Assembly: GCA_950295325.1 (NCBI GenBank) | Contig: OX485806.1 | Coordinates: 33,108,001-33,172,000, forward strand | DNA from: Polytrichum commune | Taxonomy: Eukaryota > Streptophyta > Polytrichopsida > Polytrichales > Polytrichaceae | DNA: 64,000 nucleotides | Reading direction: 5' to 3' | Shown: piece after piece, positions 36,299 to 47,697 of the stretch | Position numbering within the stretch: position 1 is the first letter of the stretch | How the letters are laid out: the number at the start of each line of letters is the position of its first letter | Position numbers and translations under genes: made by a program | Notes under the pieces: generated by a model | Told to the model about the DNA's origin: nothing | What the model saw: the letters and a program-made list of their open reading frames with translations, nothing else | Databases searched by the model: none

Positions 36299-36680
36299 TA
36301 CCAAACATTGTATTTAATGTCATATGGTAGTTTATGTCAATGTTGTAAATTACTAGTGACACTTCTTATGAAAGAATTTACAAGTAATGTCATGGAGGAC
36401 TTGACTTTTGGATTATAAATCCATGCCAATTATTGAAACAAAGTCTGGTATATTCTACACCTTAACAAATATGTAATGAAACGATATCATGGATGAATGA
36501 AATTTAGATGGAAAAGCACGTAGTAAATGATAATGTTTGCACTATTGTAAATCTACAAGGCAATTTTTTTTTTTACAAGGAATGACAAATATGTGTTAAA
36601 TTTACATCTAGTGTTGGTGACACTATGCAAACCAATTTGCATTTAGTATTGAGCAAGAGAAAGAGAATTGGTGACAAATT
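36299..36680. mobile_element. CACTAAA-type TIR element, degenerate copy
   Basis: Starts TACCAAACATTGTATTTAAT, a variant of the CACTAAA end, and shares its interior with 45531-45918 (GGAATGACAAATA..., GTGACACTA, AGTA-TTGAGCAAGA). The right end is not clearly preserved; a Harbinger-like MITE begins 28 bases downstream. Confidence 0.55.
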
Positions 36681-36708
36681 TGCTAAAACACAAACTTTGT
36701 TATGTAAG

Positions 36709-37212
36709 GGCCACTTCACACACGAGACTGAGAGCCCGTGACTATTACACTTCAAGCACTCTCATTGGTGGAAAAGGCGGAGCCGGTCCAGGTTCACTTC
36801 ACACCATGCTTGAGGGACCAACAAAGCATGTGAATGCAAGATGGACGTGAAGTCTACATGGGTTCCTATATGACATCGTACTGATCATGTTTCATGGTCA
36901 CCTGAACTATTTTCAAAAAACCACCTCTTGGAGGTAGACCAAACATAAAACCGGGAGAGCATGACACTCCGAACGCTCACAACCGTTGATTTATTCTATA
37001 TTTATCACATGTGAGGAACCCCCCGTAAATAGAGCTTCACAGAAAAATAGCAGTTGGTTGAGGGCCCGGTCACATATGACTTCACACTACACTTGAGGGC
37101 CCGTGACCGCACCACATGATTTCGGAGGCATCTTGGGACGGCTTTTGGACACTTTCTTTTGGGCTCTCACAATTTCACGGTCACGGCTCTTGGCTCGTGT
37201 GCAAAGTAGCCC
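36709..37212. mobile_element. Tourist/Harbinger-like MITE, copy 2
   Basis: Same family as 34145-34642, about 90 percent similar by eye over its length. Left flank TAA (36706-36708), right flank TAG (37213-37215), so one base of the duplication has drifted. Ends GGGCCACTTCACACACGAG and ...AAGTAGCCC. Non-coding, same orientation as copy 1. Confidence 0.83.
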
Positions 37213-38010
37213 TAGATTATAGGCTACTTTGATTAAACAAAGTCACCAAACAAGGCCCCACACACCTAATATTCAACACCAAGTACTAATCCATTGTACT
37301 CCTGTATATAGTGCAAAGTGTTGCGGACTCGACACTTGTCACAATGTCATGACTCGAAGCATAGTTTTTTTATATTATAACAACCCCCCACCTTGGCCTT
37401 ATAGGTGTACGAGAGTCAATGTATGTGACTATAAAAGTGGAGTTGGTTGCATTTGCGGGGGGAAAATAATGATCCGAAGGGGGGGGGGGGGGGGGGGAAG
37501 ATACTTAGCAACGCAAGAGCAATGCATGATATATACTACTTATACAGTAAGAAGAAGGTGGGGATCTACTCCCAATAGCCTCTGGAAATGGGGTGGTACA
37601 AATCGCATCTTGCTATAAACGAAAAGATATGTCTTTCCTATTATAAAAACCACACAGCAAATCCTGTCGGAACCCTGTGCCACTGTGCGGAACTAGCCTT
37701 TCTAAGAAGAGAAAGGTTATGATAATGTGAAAGTCCAATGCGTTCCTTTCTCTAAAACGCCCTCGCCGAGTCACCATCTTACAATCCGTACCGTACATCT
37801 AGCATCTAAGTTTTTCTTCCTTGTTTCTTGGCTACCGAGAGGGGATTAAAAACAACACGGGCTATGGATGTGTTGGTGTCTATGTAAACTCATCCATTAA
37901 GCGACGAGGAAAATGTAGCAAAACTATCTTATGTGTTGCAAAGTCGAAACAAGATAGAGAGATTTAGATCATCTGATTGTGGAAATGGCATCAGAGACCC
38001 CAAATTAGTC
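37213..38010. other. No recognisable gene; poly-G run
   Basis: Contains about 18 consecutive G at roughly 37480-37497, which creates a false Gly-rich open frame. No coding family recognised. Confidence 0.4.
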
Positions 38011-38012
38011 TA

Positions 38013-38539
38013 CACCACCGTTTGTGGTGTTTATTGCGGTGTGAACTGTTGGCAGGCAATCTAAATAAGGTGTCTAGAGGTTTCAAAGCGTCGTGGCTGT
38101 TGATTGTGCACATGGTATTCGTTGTCAACATAAGTAACTTTCCGAGGTTGGTAAGTATTAACATTATGGCATTTAGTGGAGCACGTGTGGACACTTGAGA
38201 TGGTGGTTTTGCATTTCAGTATGCGAGGGGAAGATATGATTGAGCATACTAATGCCAAGTGTCGTGTCTATACATTTAAGTATGCAAGAGGAAGATATTC
38301 TTGAGCATAAAATTGGCAAGTGTCATTTGTGTACACTTTTAGCCAACTTGTAGAACGTTGGTGTAACATAGGCATGCACCTCGTAACTCACTATTGAACA
38401 TACTCACGCCAAGATATTAGTAAGTGCACTTGAGCGCCCAGTGTGATGATGTGACACTAATGGTGAAGTTGTTGATCATTAGTGTAACCCAACATACACC
38501 TCAAAATAGGGGATGTGACACCAATTACCATCAGCGGTG
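38013..38539 (+). mobile_element. TIR element (CACC-ended family, copy 3)
   Basis: Left end CACCACCGTTTGTGGTG, right end complement CACCGCTGATGGTAATTGG, flanked by TA on both sides (38011-38012 and 38540-38541). Interior shares AGGGGAAGATAT...GAGCATACTAATGCCAAGTG and GTTGTTGATCATTAGTG blocks with 12954-13495. The left terminus seems to contain a 3-bp insertion. About 527 bp, non-coding. Confidence 0.72.
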
Positions 38540-38684
38540 TAGTGGATTCCAATTGGAAGGAATCGGCCTTCGACCTTGTAGGGGACTTATTTTCACTAGA
38601 GCCTTCTCACCCATGATGGATGAGTTTACATAGATGCCATAAACCCCAAGCCAGTAAAAATGTTGAGAAAGATTGTAGGGTGAA

Positions 38685-38924
38685 TGGGAATATTGCATAC
38701 AAATATATCTCTCATTCATTCATTCGTTCGTTATAAAAGCCTTGAAATGGTATACAATCAAGAGGTTGTAATTTTGTGAGTTATGCAACACCAAAAATAT
38801 TTTTAAAGACTCCGAATTAGTCTAGTCCGAGTCACTTGAAACGAACCAGCCACAAACTTATAGGGGTAAAGTTTTTATGTTGGATGGATGAGATGTAATC
38901 TCGTATGCAATAATTCCCTCTCTC
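38685..38924. mobile_element. GA/CT-flanked TIR element (GGGAATTAT...CATCCAAC family)
   Basis: Left end TGGGAATATTGCATAC and TCTCATTCATTCATTC, right end GTTGGATGGATGAGATG and TCGTATGCAATAATTCCCTC are inverted. The inner part has the shared wording of this family (GACTCCGAATTAGTCTAG, ACGAACCAGCCACAAAC). About 240 bp, non-coding. Other copies: 43150-43392, 55740-55925, 55981-56310, 57157-57330. Confidence 0.7.
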
Positions 38925-39970
38925 GGTGTTGAAACATTGTAGTACCTAGTCTTTGCTAGTTAAGCCGAATAAACCATGACATGGAGTCAAAGACCCCAAT
39001 TTAGTATAATAAAACCCGATTGAAATGAATCAACAACAAGTTGGGAGGGGCAAGTTGTTATAGCATCCCTTTGATAGGTGTCATTTGACATTTAGGTATA
39101 TTTGGACAAAGCACTTGTCCAAAAATATGCAGGGTTATGGAGTTGTGGGGACAAAAACATCAAATGACAATAACAAATACCAACCACACAACAACCACAA
39201 CTTCGAATGTTTGTATTCCATGTTCACCAACCAACATATTTGTGTAGTTTTGCGATCTAACGTATGTTGTATTGGCAGTTGAATTTGTTTTTAAATCCAT
39301 GCATATATCTAGATACACTTAAATGCATGACAATCATGCATTGAAACCGTAACCGCAGAAGCTAGATAATTCACTTTGGCTTGAAATATTGCATCCTTCA
39401 TGTGCACCTTTTTTCTAGCATTTCCATAGCATTATGGTAGCTATACCTATCTTTCTCTTTTGATCCAATTGAACGCACATATGATCTTAACTTATGTTGG
39501 GTCTTGTTAGTTAGTCTTAAAATAGTTCAACACATCTTAGCACGGAATTCTTGGGCTAGATTTTGAACCATGTTTATTTCATGCAAGAATCTACATTTGT
39601 TGCTTTAGGGTAAAGGGTCATAATCGGGTGTAGTTACCATAGTCAACATAAGGTTTAGGTTCTCTTGCTCTCTCTATTCTAATGGACATGGGATACTTTC
39701 ATACATATTCCAAAAATGTACATGAAACTTACCTTCCCAAAAATTTAGAAAGTTTTGCCCGACTGTCTTCTTGAAAGTGCAATGCGAGGCAACATATGCA
39801 TAGTTTTACATGGTTATGAGTAAAACATACTCTAATACGGTATGGGGAATAAATTGTCTTCCAAACTTAAGGACAAACATACCCATAACGGGATCATTGT
39901 GAATAGTAAGTATCAATAAGGAACATTGTTGGAGTAACATGGCAACTTCAAATATAATTACTTCATGTGT
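38925..39970. other. No recognisable gene
   Basis: AT-rich, no family motif in any open frame. Confidence 0.4.
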
Positions 39971-40397
39971 AAGGTAGAAATGCCATAACCTGTTAACCAC
40001 CCTCTAGCCGTGCACTAGACCGCCGTCATAATGGTGAAGTGCCATTTCTAAAACAGATCATGACTCGGCGGCAACTTCAATGTGTGCACACTTAATGTAG
40101 CCAATGGGAGTCAAGTGTTAATGTACTCATGAGGTAACCGATTTAGGCGATGTTCTGTATGGAAATGCAGATTATTGTGTTCGGTGTAGGGAGAATCTAG
40201 TGAAGGAGTAGGGGTTTGGACAACTTTCCACTTTGAAAAATTGTAGCATTTTTTGTATAGGGCAGAGAAATATGAAACAACTTGCATTCTTCATGAATCC
40301 TTCTCGTTTATCTTAGAAAATTATCTCATGATTGTCAGACTAGATCTTCAATGCGAATCGCCTTATTTTCACGAGTTATGCTATTTCTACCTTAAAG
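39971..40397 (+). mobile_element. TIR element (AAGGTAGAAAT family, copy 1)
   Basis: Left end AAGGTAGAAATGCCATAACC and right end GTTATGCTATTTCTACCTT are inverted repeats. The whole unit is repeated in inverse orientation at 43623-44056, with shared blocks such as CACGGCTAGAGGGTGG and AGGAGTAGGGGTTTGGACAA. No complete transposase; the internal open frame is unassigned. The flanks do not give an unambiguous duplication. Confidence 0.75.
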
Positions 40398-40579
40398 TAA
40401 CATAACATTCATCAGCGACTTTGATCAGTTCACTTACTAATTGTGGTCTTGTGAAACCTTCACTCCTCAAATTTGATCAGAAATCATACAAACCTATGTT
40501 TGTCTTGTAGGTTTGGTTTGCAGACATCTTTATGTTATTCTTTGCATCCAGTGAACAATTTGTGTGACATGAGGAATGA
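40398..40579. other. Short spacer between TIR elements, no gene
   Basis: No recognisable feature. Confidence 0.4.
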
Positions 40580-41130
40580 GGACCGGTTTACACCATGGAC
40601 CTTGATATTAGACCATGGAAGATGGCCTTTTTTCATGGTCTAGTGTTTAAAAGAAACTGATTTACAAAGCTTTCAGGCCCCTCACTAGGTGTAAACCAAA
40701 TGTGGACCAAGAGGAGTGACCATGCACCAAAAAATAAATGTGTTGATTTTTTTCTAATATATGTTCAAAAACGCCAGTTTTGAAAAACAATCAAGTTTGA
40801 CCATTCTTTTGTCTTCTCTTGTCTCCATCTTCTCTTCCTCCCCCAAAAAAATTCTTAATTTTTTTTTATTATAACAACATTTCTTTGCCATGAGCCCTTG
40901 CCTTTTTCTATTAGAGCACCTCTTTTGCCTCTCCCACCGCAAAACCTGTTGGAGTATGTCAATGGAAGATGTAGGCCTTAAAACATGTCTTTTGGGGACC
41001 TGAAACTTCCTGGTCACTATGACATTTTTCCTTGGTGTAAACCGAAGTGGTCTCGGGACGAGTTCAACAACCAATCACATATTTTATAGGGCCTTGGAAC
41101 GACTTCATGGTATGTGGTGTAAACAACCCC
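40580..41130. mobile_element. TIR element (GGGGTTGTTTACA family, copy 2)
   Basis: Left end GGACCGGTTTACACCATGG and right end GTGGTGTAAACAACCCC are inverted, flanked by TGA at 40577-40579 and 41131-41133. Shares interior with 15347-15686 (AAATGTGTTGATTTTT, GTGTAAACCGAAGTGG, GGGACGAGTTCAACAACC). It is about 210 bp longer than copy 1. Harbinger-like by its 3-bp duplication. Confidence 0.75.
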
Positions 41131-41229
41131 TGAATAGAGCCACAAAATTGGGCAGAAAATCTGACAAAGGAGAAGCTTGCAATTGCTTCACAAGCGATAT
41201 TTAAAATATTCATCAACACAATGGAACTT

Positions 41230-41386
41230 CATAACATTATTCATATCCATAACAATGTTTTGTGGGACTGACAATATTCCACAAGATATTCCTAGATATT
41301 ATTCAAATTCAGTCTAAATATGGGGAATATTATGTGGAATATTGTCAATCTCACATAACAATGTTATGGATCTGAATAATGTTATG
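41230..41386. mobile_element. Fold-back MITE (CATAACATTATTCA family, copy 1)
   Basis: The left arm (CATAACATTATTCATATCC ... GACAATATTCCACA) and right arm (TGTGGAATATTGTC ... GAATAATGTTATG) form about 54 bp of near-perfect inverted repeat, with a further inner palindrome. The 157-bp unit is almost entirely a hairpin. A relative with a duplicated arm is at 58344-58632. No target duplication is clear. Confidence 0.78.
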
Positions 41387-43149
41387 TTAGTTGGTTGCAA
41401 TTTACCCTATTTATGTGGCCCACTTAATCCCTATATTTAGATGTTCTTCATTGTACAAAACATTATTCAATCATGTGGATCGGTTCCATGATCCTGGAAT
41501 ATGTCAATTGTATTATGTGGGTCCTCTCGACAAAGCAAGAATATCCGTTAAGTATTCATAGATCATGTTGACAATTTGAAAATTGGGTGGAGTTATACTT
41601 TCGGCACTATTCACTTGAATCACTATTCATCCCGGTAATATATTGTTACTAATGCTATTCATAGCAACACTATCACTGAAAATACTGATATCATTCACAA
41701 TATTCTTACTATTCATACCGGCACCATTCATTACTAACACTGGTTTTGTCTTATTTTAAAGTTTTTTCCCATGAAGGTAAAATAGTGGAGGTCCGTATTA
41801 TATGCCAAATATAGGATCAAACACAACCATGCAAATGAATAATGTTGTGTAGTACTAGACTACTTTGAGCCGTTTGTGGGTCAAATTTAACATGCCGTCA
41901 CCGCAAATCCTTACTTGGGATAGTAAATGTGTTGTTCATGGTCATGGACTAATGTTGACTACAACAAAGGGGATAGACTTGGAGTGGACATTGCAATGAA
42001 AACATGTAACATATATATAGAATATATGGTTGGTCGTACTTCAACTACTTGTGCAATAGAATGCGTTCAAATGCTACTTTGCTTCTTAATTTAGTATGAA
42101 TGGACCCATATAACAAGTATGGGAGTTTTATTTGGCACTCGCATAGTACTAAGTAAGGTCCTATTATTTATAAGTTAGTGCTTACTTGAAAATGTTGGAT
42201 TTACCATGTGTCAAAGGTGAGAGGGAATTGTCACAAACAAGCTCATCTCTCATCTTTTCATGTTAAAAAGGGTAAACAAATTTAAACCTTAAACAATGTA
42301 TAAGTATTTGACGTATGAGATGGCAATTTATGATTGGGGAAAAGAATGCCTTCCACAAAGAATTACCCCTTTCCTTCCCATGTCCTCAATCTATGCCGTA
42401 AATCTTCATGAACAAAGGATGTAGAGGAGGGGAAGGCCAAAATTATTATATATAGTAACCTTTCTCTGCCCTCCCGGAGCTCCCAAATTATGAACCCTAA
42501 TTTTGACAAATTTCAAATCATGACATTTACGGGTTAACCCTTAAATGGCCAAGAATTGGCCCCAAGTGCATTCCAATGAACTTGGAAGTTTAATACCACC
42601 TTTGATATCGAGGGCATTTGGACCCACTTTTATCAACATTAATTTTGGAAGACAATGTGTGTGAAGAAACCAACACTATAACGAAGTTGTGGGAACATAA
42701 TTCTTTTCATTGCAACAAAATGGAAAAAAAATCCAATTGTTGCAAAGTTTAAGTCTTCAAGTTGGAGCATCTTGTTCTCTTTGATTTTGGATTACATGAT
42801 GGATACAAACACTACACTAAAATAGACCCAAATGCACAAAATTGGAACACAAACTTTCCTCCAAAAGCCATATTATTGTGCGCTTGACCAATCTTCAAGT
42901 TCACAATGAAGTTGGGCAAGTGTGAAGTGATGACCACGCTCAAAGTGAGATAAGCTTACATATCACAAACCAAAGAATGTTCGGAGTCTCATTGGCTTGG
43001 GGTCCAAGAGCAAGACTTCGGAGTCTCGACATTTATGAGCAACATGCATGAGCTAGTCTAGGACTTTAACCTAAATGTTGTCATAGATGTCCAATAGAAA
43101 GTAGGCTTGAGTGAGAGCATGCGTGAGTAAGAGGGTCCTTGCTTTGGAG
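41387..43149. other. No recognisable gene
   Basis: AT-rich DNA. A loose TATTCAT/ACACTATCAC-type repeat lies at about 41600-41750. No coding family seen. Confidence 0.4.
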
Positions 43150-43392
43150 GGAGGGCATTATCGTATATGAACGTACCTCTCATTCATCCAACATAAAAGC
43201 CTTGAAATAGTACGAAGCGCGAAGGCAATTGTGTTTTTTGATTAATTTGACGTTGGAATCCGCTTCAAAGACCCAAACTAGTCTAAATAGTCCAAGTCGT
43301 TTGGGAGGAATCGGCCACAAACCTATCTAGGGGGCCACATTTTGCTTTTGGATGGAGGATAGGTACGCTCATATGCAATAATTCCCTCTATC
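43150..43392. mobile_element. GA/CT-flanked TIR element, second full copy
   Basis: Left end GGGCATTATCGTATATG with ACCTCTCATTCATCCAAC, right end TTTTGGATGGAGGATAGG with CATATGCAATAATTCCCTC; interior CAAAGACCCAAACTAGTC and AATCGGCCACAAACC. Same family as 38685-38924. Non-coding. Confidence 0.68.
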
Positions 43393-43622
43393 TACTTGCT
43401 TTCACGAGAATACTCCTTTCTCCAAGCTCTTAGTCTTCAAGCTCTCAACCTCTCTAGTGTAAATTAGAGGGCCTTGTTGTGGATGGGTGAGACAAATATT
43501 AGTATGCGAGTGTTCATCTTAGCTTGTGGTGTGTGTGTTGTGGGGTGGGGACAAATCAATGCAATGTGCCTAGGGGATGAGTTTGAAGAGCTTTGATTGA
43601 GGAACCCATAAATAGGTGCATT

Positions 43623-44056
43623 AAGGTAGAAATACCATAACCCGTAAAAATAAGGCGATTCACATTGAAGTTCTTGTCTGGCAATCATGAGATAATTTTC
43701 CAAGATAGACGAGAAGGATTCATGAAGAATGCAAGTTGTTTCATATTTTTCTGCCCTATACAAAAAATGCTACAATTTTTCAAAGTGGAAAGTTGTCCAA
43801 ACCCCTACTCCTTCACTAGATTCTCCCTACACCGAACACGGTAATCCGCATTTCCATACAGAACATCGCCTAAATCGGTTACCTCGTGAGTACAATAACA
43901 CTTGACTCCCATTGGCTACACTAAGTGTGCACGCATTGAAGTTGCCGCCGAGCCATGATCAGTTTTAGAAATGGCACTTCACCATTATGACGGCGGTCTA
44001 GTGCACGGCTAGAGGGTGGTTAACGGGTTATGGTATTTCTACCTTAGTCACCACCA
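43623..44056 (-). mobile_element. TIR element (AAGGTAGAAAT family, copy 2, inverted)
   Basis: Inverse copy of 39971-40397 with ends AAGGTAGAAATACCATAACC and GGTTATGGTATTTCTACCTT-like (right end at about 44048). Similarity is high across the ~430 bp, so the two copies form a large inverted repeat with a 3.2-kb loop. A 99-codon open frame crosses its left part but I cannot assign it. Confidence 0.75.
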
Positions 44057-44219
44057 TGGTAAACTATGCCTGGGAGGGAATAATGTGAGGGAATTATGGC
44101 ATGCATGCAAACATCTCATCCATCAAGTTTTGGTACATGACACTGGGATGATGCCTACCAAAGGGTGTGCGAATAAAAATTGCCCCTCCTAAGTTTGTTG
44201 TTAATTCGTTATGACTGAG

Positions 44220-44570
44220 TCCCACTAAATTAAATCGGGATCAAAAACATTGATTAAAGGCACTTTGGCTTAAAACAAAAGCATGAGCTCTGATCTAAAC
44301 TTTGATGAGTTTATGAGAATTAACACAAAGTCATTTATGTTTTCTTAATGCTTTAAATTACCATATAGAAAGAGTGGTGTTGGGTTGTTGAAAACTGGCT
44401 TTCTAGCTTGTCCTACTAGAATGAGTGGACCAAGCTAGTCTTGCATACGCCAATCCAAGATTTAAGAGACTGGATCCCATGTGCGTACCCTTTTTTAAAT
44501 CCTATAATTCTCCCAAAGTTTTGAGATGAAAAGAGGAAGTCCCAAAAATTTCACCCAACTTTCAAAATAG
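44220..44570 (+). repeat. Dispersed repeat linked to LINE remnants (copy 1)
   Basis: The block TTATGAGAATTAACACAAAGTC ... GGTCCCATG/GGATCCCATG matches 59030-59340 closely in order. In both loci it sits next to a fragment of the same LINE type (44652-45060; 58643-58990), so it is probably the 3' untranslated part of that LINE. Confidence 0.55.
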
Positions 44571-44651
44571 GTTTGGAGACACGACGAGCTAACGAACCCT
44601 TAATAAAAGTAATTTCTCAAAGAAGGATCAAATCCATGGTTTCAACCCTTT

Positions 44652-45060
44652 GTGAAGGATCTTACGTATAACTATATTGGGGTATTGAGGTTGGAATCGA
44701 AGTTGAGGTGGGGGAATGCAACCCTTCCTCAACCTACATTAGCATATGGTATTGAGGTGTGGGGGTGGCCATCACATTATTCAAGAAAAATGATCATGTT
44801 TTTTTTTAACCTTTTGGAAACGAGAATGGAATTATACGTGAGTAGCTCAATAGAATGCCACAATGGCTACCAATAAATGTCAAGGCATGTTAGCTATTCA
44901 CATCATGGAACGGTTTGGTCTGAGATGATCCTAAACTATTGGCTAATAGTGGAGAGGTATCCAAAATTGAATGGAGTGGTGCCGGTTCGATTCCATGAAA
45001 AAACGTAACCCCATCAAAAACTTGAGGTGATTGAATACATTGGGCTTATGACATTAGGGA
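44652..45060 (+). pseudogene. LINE reverse-transcriptase C-terminal remnant
   Basis: The frame contains LPQPTLAYGIEVWGWPSHYS, matching the conserved 'P-x-x-LYG-x-EVWG' segment after the RT catalytic core of many non-LTR elements. The following reading (LETRMELYVSSSIEC, then in other frames ERYPKLNGVVPVRFHE) corresponds to the downstream linker, with stops and frame changes. The catalytic part is absent. Confidence 0.65.
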
Positions 45061-45218
45061 ATACATGTCCGTATCCATCGCAAACCCAAATGAAGACCGA
45101 GACTTCCAATATATTCTTTGCATTTGAGTTTGTTATTCTAGAATCAAACGTGATGATAAATTGTTGGACCCACATCACACTAGATATAGGCTCGTTGAAT
45201 AATAATATATTAGTTCAA

Positions 45219-45490
45219 GGGCAACTTCATACATGAGCCAAGGGATGTGACCATGTAATTGAGAGGGGCCTTCGACTCTTATCCAAAGGCCGTACCAAGT
45301 GTTTAACTGACGTGGTTTGTCATGTAGGAATCCATATAGAATTTTCATCCGTGATAATTTCTTTGGGCCCTTAATTAGGCCTTCACCTTCTAGTGTGAAG
45401 TCAACTCGGATGGTCTCATCCTCTTCGACCAATGAGAGATTTTACAATGCAATGGTCACGGGCCTTCAGTCTTGTGTGTGAAATGGTCCC
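45219..45490. mobile_element. Tourist/Harbinger-like MITE, diverged copy 3
   Basis: Left end GGGCAACTTCATACATGAG and right end CTTGTGTGTGAAATGGTCCC are inverted and resemble the family at 34145 and 36709. The flanks read CAA on both sides (45216-45218, 45491-45493). At 272 bp it is shorter than its relatives, so it is either a deletion derivative or a sister family. Confidence 0.65.
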
Positions 45491-45530
45491 CAAAAGGCAA
45501 GTTTTTCATATCGATGGATGAGAAGTAGTA

Positions 45531-45918
45531 CACTAAATATTGTATTGAGTGTCATTTGGTACTTTATGTCATTATGGTAACTTTTTTTTAAGACACTTAT
45601 GAAGAAACTTGAAAGTCATGGATGATTGAAATTTGGACGAAATCCACCCAATTATTGGAAAAATTATGATATATAATCCACCCTAACATTTATGTAATGA
45701 AATATTGTCATGGACGATTGATATTTGGATGAAAAATTACATATTGTAAGTGACAATATTTGCAACGTTGTAAATATATAATGCCCATTTTTTTTTTCAC
45801 AAGGAATGATGAATAATGTTAGGTTTACATATGAAATTGGTGACACTACACGTGTGGTTTACAATTAGTACTTGAGCAAGACAAATAGAGTTGGTGACAC
45901 TAGATACAATATTTAGTG
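45531..45918. mobile_element. CACTAAA-type TIR element
   Basis: Ends CACTAAATATTGTATTGAG and ATACAATATTTAGTG are inverted. Left flank TA, right flank TG, so one base differs. It shares ends with the short fold-back element at 18376-18592 and interior with 36299-36680. 388 bp, non-coding. Its right end lies about 30 bases from the GC-rich region of the host gene. Confidence 0.68.
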
Positions 45919-45949
45919 TGGTATGCAAACTCGTATGCAAACAATTCCC

Positions 45950-47697
45950 TCTTAGCCAAGGAGCAGAGGGCCGGCAGGCAGGCAGGCAGGCTGCCCGCGG
46001 TCAGGACATGAAAAACACTGGCTCCCGCAACAGGGCAGGTGGCAGGGCGGGGGGCAGGCGGGCAGGCGGGCAGGCGGCACAGGGCAGGGCAGAGAATATT
46101 ACTTACTTACCCCTCCAACACTCCCCCTCGTCCCCTCGTGCCCCCCCCCGGCGACAGGGCCGCGTCCGCGTCGCTCCGCGTCTACCCGCGGCAGTTCGCG
46201 TCCGTCCCCTCCCCCACCCACCCACCCACCATCACCTCGCTCGCTCGCAAAGAGAAGAGAAGAAGAGAAGAAGAGAGGAGAAGAGAAATTTTGCTGCATT
46301 GCAGCAATTGCAGCAGGCGCAGTTCAGTTCCGTGATGAGGAGAATCTCACATCGCGCCTGACACCCGGGACTCGGGCGGAGGAAAAATATTCGGCTGCTC
46401 ATCAGTCAGTGGTGGTGTGGTGGACTATCTCATCGCATCCCATCCCCTCTCCTCCCTTCCCCTCCTCCTCATCATCACTCCGGAGGCAGAGAGAGAGATA
46501 GAGAGACAGAGAGACAGAGAGACAGAGAGAGAGAGGAGATTGTGGCATTTTGGTTTGGATGCGCAGGAGAGAAGAGAAGAAAAGTAGAGAGCCAAAGTAG
46601 AGAAGCAGAAGTAGAGAACCGAGGGAGTCAAACAGGTGTGAGCTTTGAGCATTGTGTTGTAAGGACAAAGGAGAGGAAAGGTTTTGGCAGAGGGGCGGTG
46701 CAGCAGGCAGGAGCAACAGCTTGCAGACTTAACACATTGAGGACAGACAGAGAGAAAGGGATAGGACAGACAGATACATACATACATACATACACACACA
46801 CGGGAGAAGAGAAAGAGAAAGAGGGGAGGAGAGTGGAGTGGCATTTGGCTCTTGGGGGATCCATGATCCATCCAATCTGTTTCTGTGAGTGTCGTAGTGT
46901 GCAACATTGGCATTAAATCGGTGTTTGTCAGCCTGGGGGACAAGAGGGCAGAGGAGGCAGGCGTAGTTGTAGTTGTAGCAGCAGTAGTAGTACTTCCCAT
47001 TCCCTTCTTTCCTATCTCTTAAAAGCGAATAAGCCATCATTACAGGCGCGGCAGGAGGTTTTGTGTGGTCTTTGGCGGTGCCAACCATGCGCCGGTGCTC
47101 CCACGAGGTTTCGCACACCTTGGGACTGTGGTGAAGGGAAGGCTAGGGGATCATCATCCTCCACATTGTCTTTGCCTCCCATCGGTATCCTTCAACCCAT
47201 CACAGGAGTTACTTACCCCTGACACATCAGCAGAACCTGGAGAGCTCGTCTGTCGGCCTTGTGCCTCGCAGGTGGCACATTAGGATTGCATTCCTTTGCA
47301 TTCCATTCCATTGCATGCTCACCGAGGCTCTTGAGTTTTTCTTGGGAGGGGGAAAGAATCGGGGCTTTCTTTCTTTCTTTCTTCTCAACAGGGAGTGAGT
47401 GAGTGAGTGAGGGAGCGAGCGGGTGTAATCAAAGTCAACCCAAGATGCACTCAGATTGCCTGATCTACATCTAACTTTAGGATCGGCTTTCTATCTCTCT
47501 CTTCAGAAAAGTGAGCGTCTTCGGAGTGAGAAGCTGCAGATTGAGCTGCTCATCTTTCTTTCTATCTCTCTTCCCATGGCGTGTTGTAGCTTTCTAGTGT
47601 AGAAGTTTCTGCACCGGAGGGCTAGAAATCTGCTTGGAGAAGAAGTTTGGTTCTTTGTGCCCATTCAAGCGTTTTGTTTGTTTTTTTATCATCATCC
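45950..47697 (+). promoter_or_regulatory. GC/GA-rich promoter and long 5' leader of the host gene
   Basis: Base composition changes sharply at about 45955: (GGCAGGC)n repeats to 46090, CpG-rich DNA at 46135-46240, then GA-rich runs (46245-46290; 46485-46535) and (ACAT)n at 46772-46798. Pyrimidine/purine-rich leaders of this kind are common before plant regulatory genes. I place transcription start somewhere in 46.1-46.5 kb from composition only; no TATA box is convincing. Several upstream ATGs occur before the chosen start, and a leader intron is possible. Open frames here on either strand are low-complexity artefacts. Confidence 0.55.

Noticed and set aside
37229-37618. 129-codon open frame with a poly-Gly stretch
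   Set aside because: Created by a poly-G homopolymer; no recognisable domain.
46425-47000. 191-codon open frame on the minus strand over the gene leader
   Set aside because: It reads through GA/CT and ACAT repeats, giving Ser/Leu/Cys-rich low-complexity peptide; several frames are open here for the same reason.
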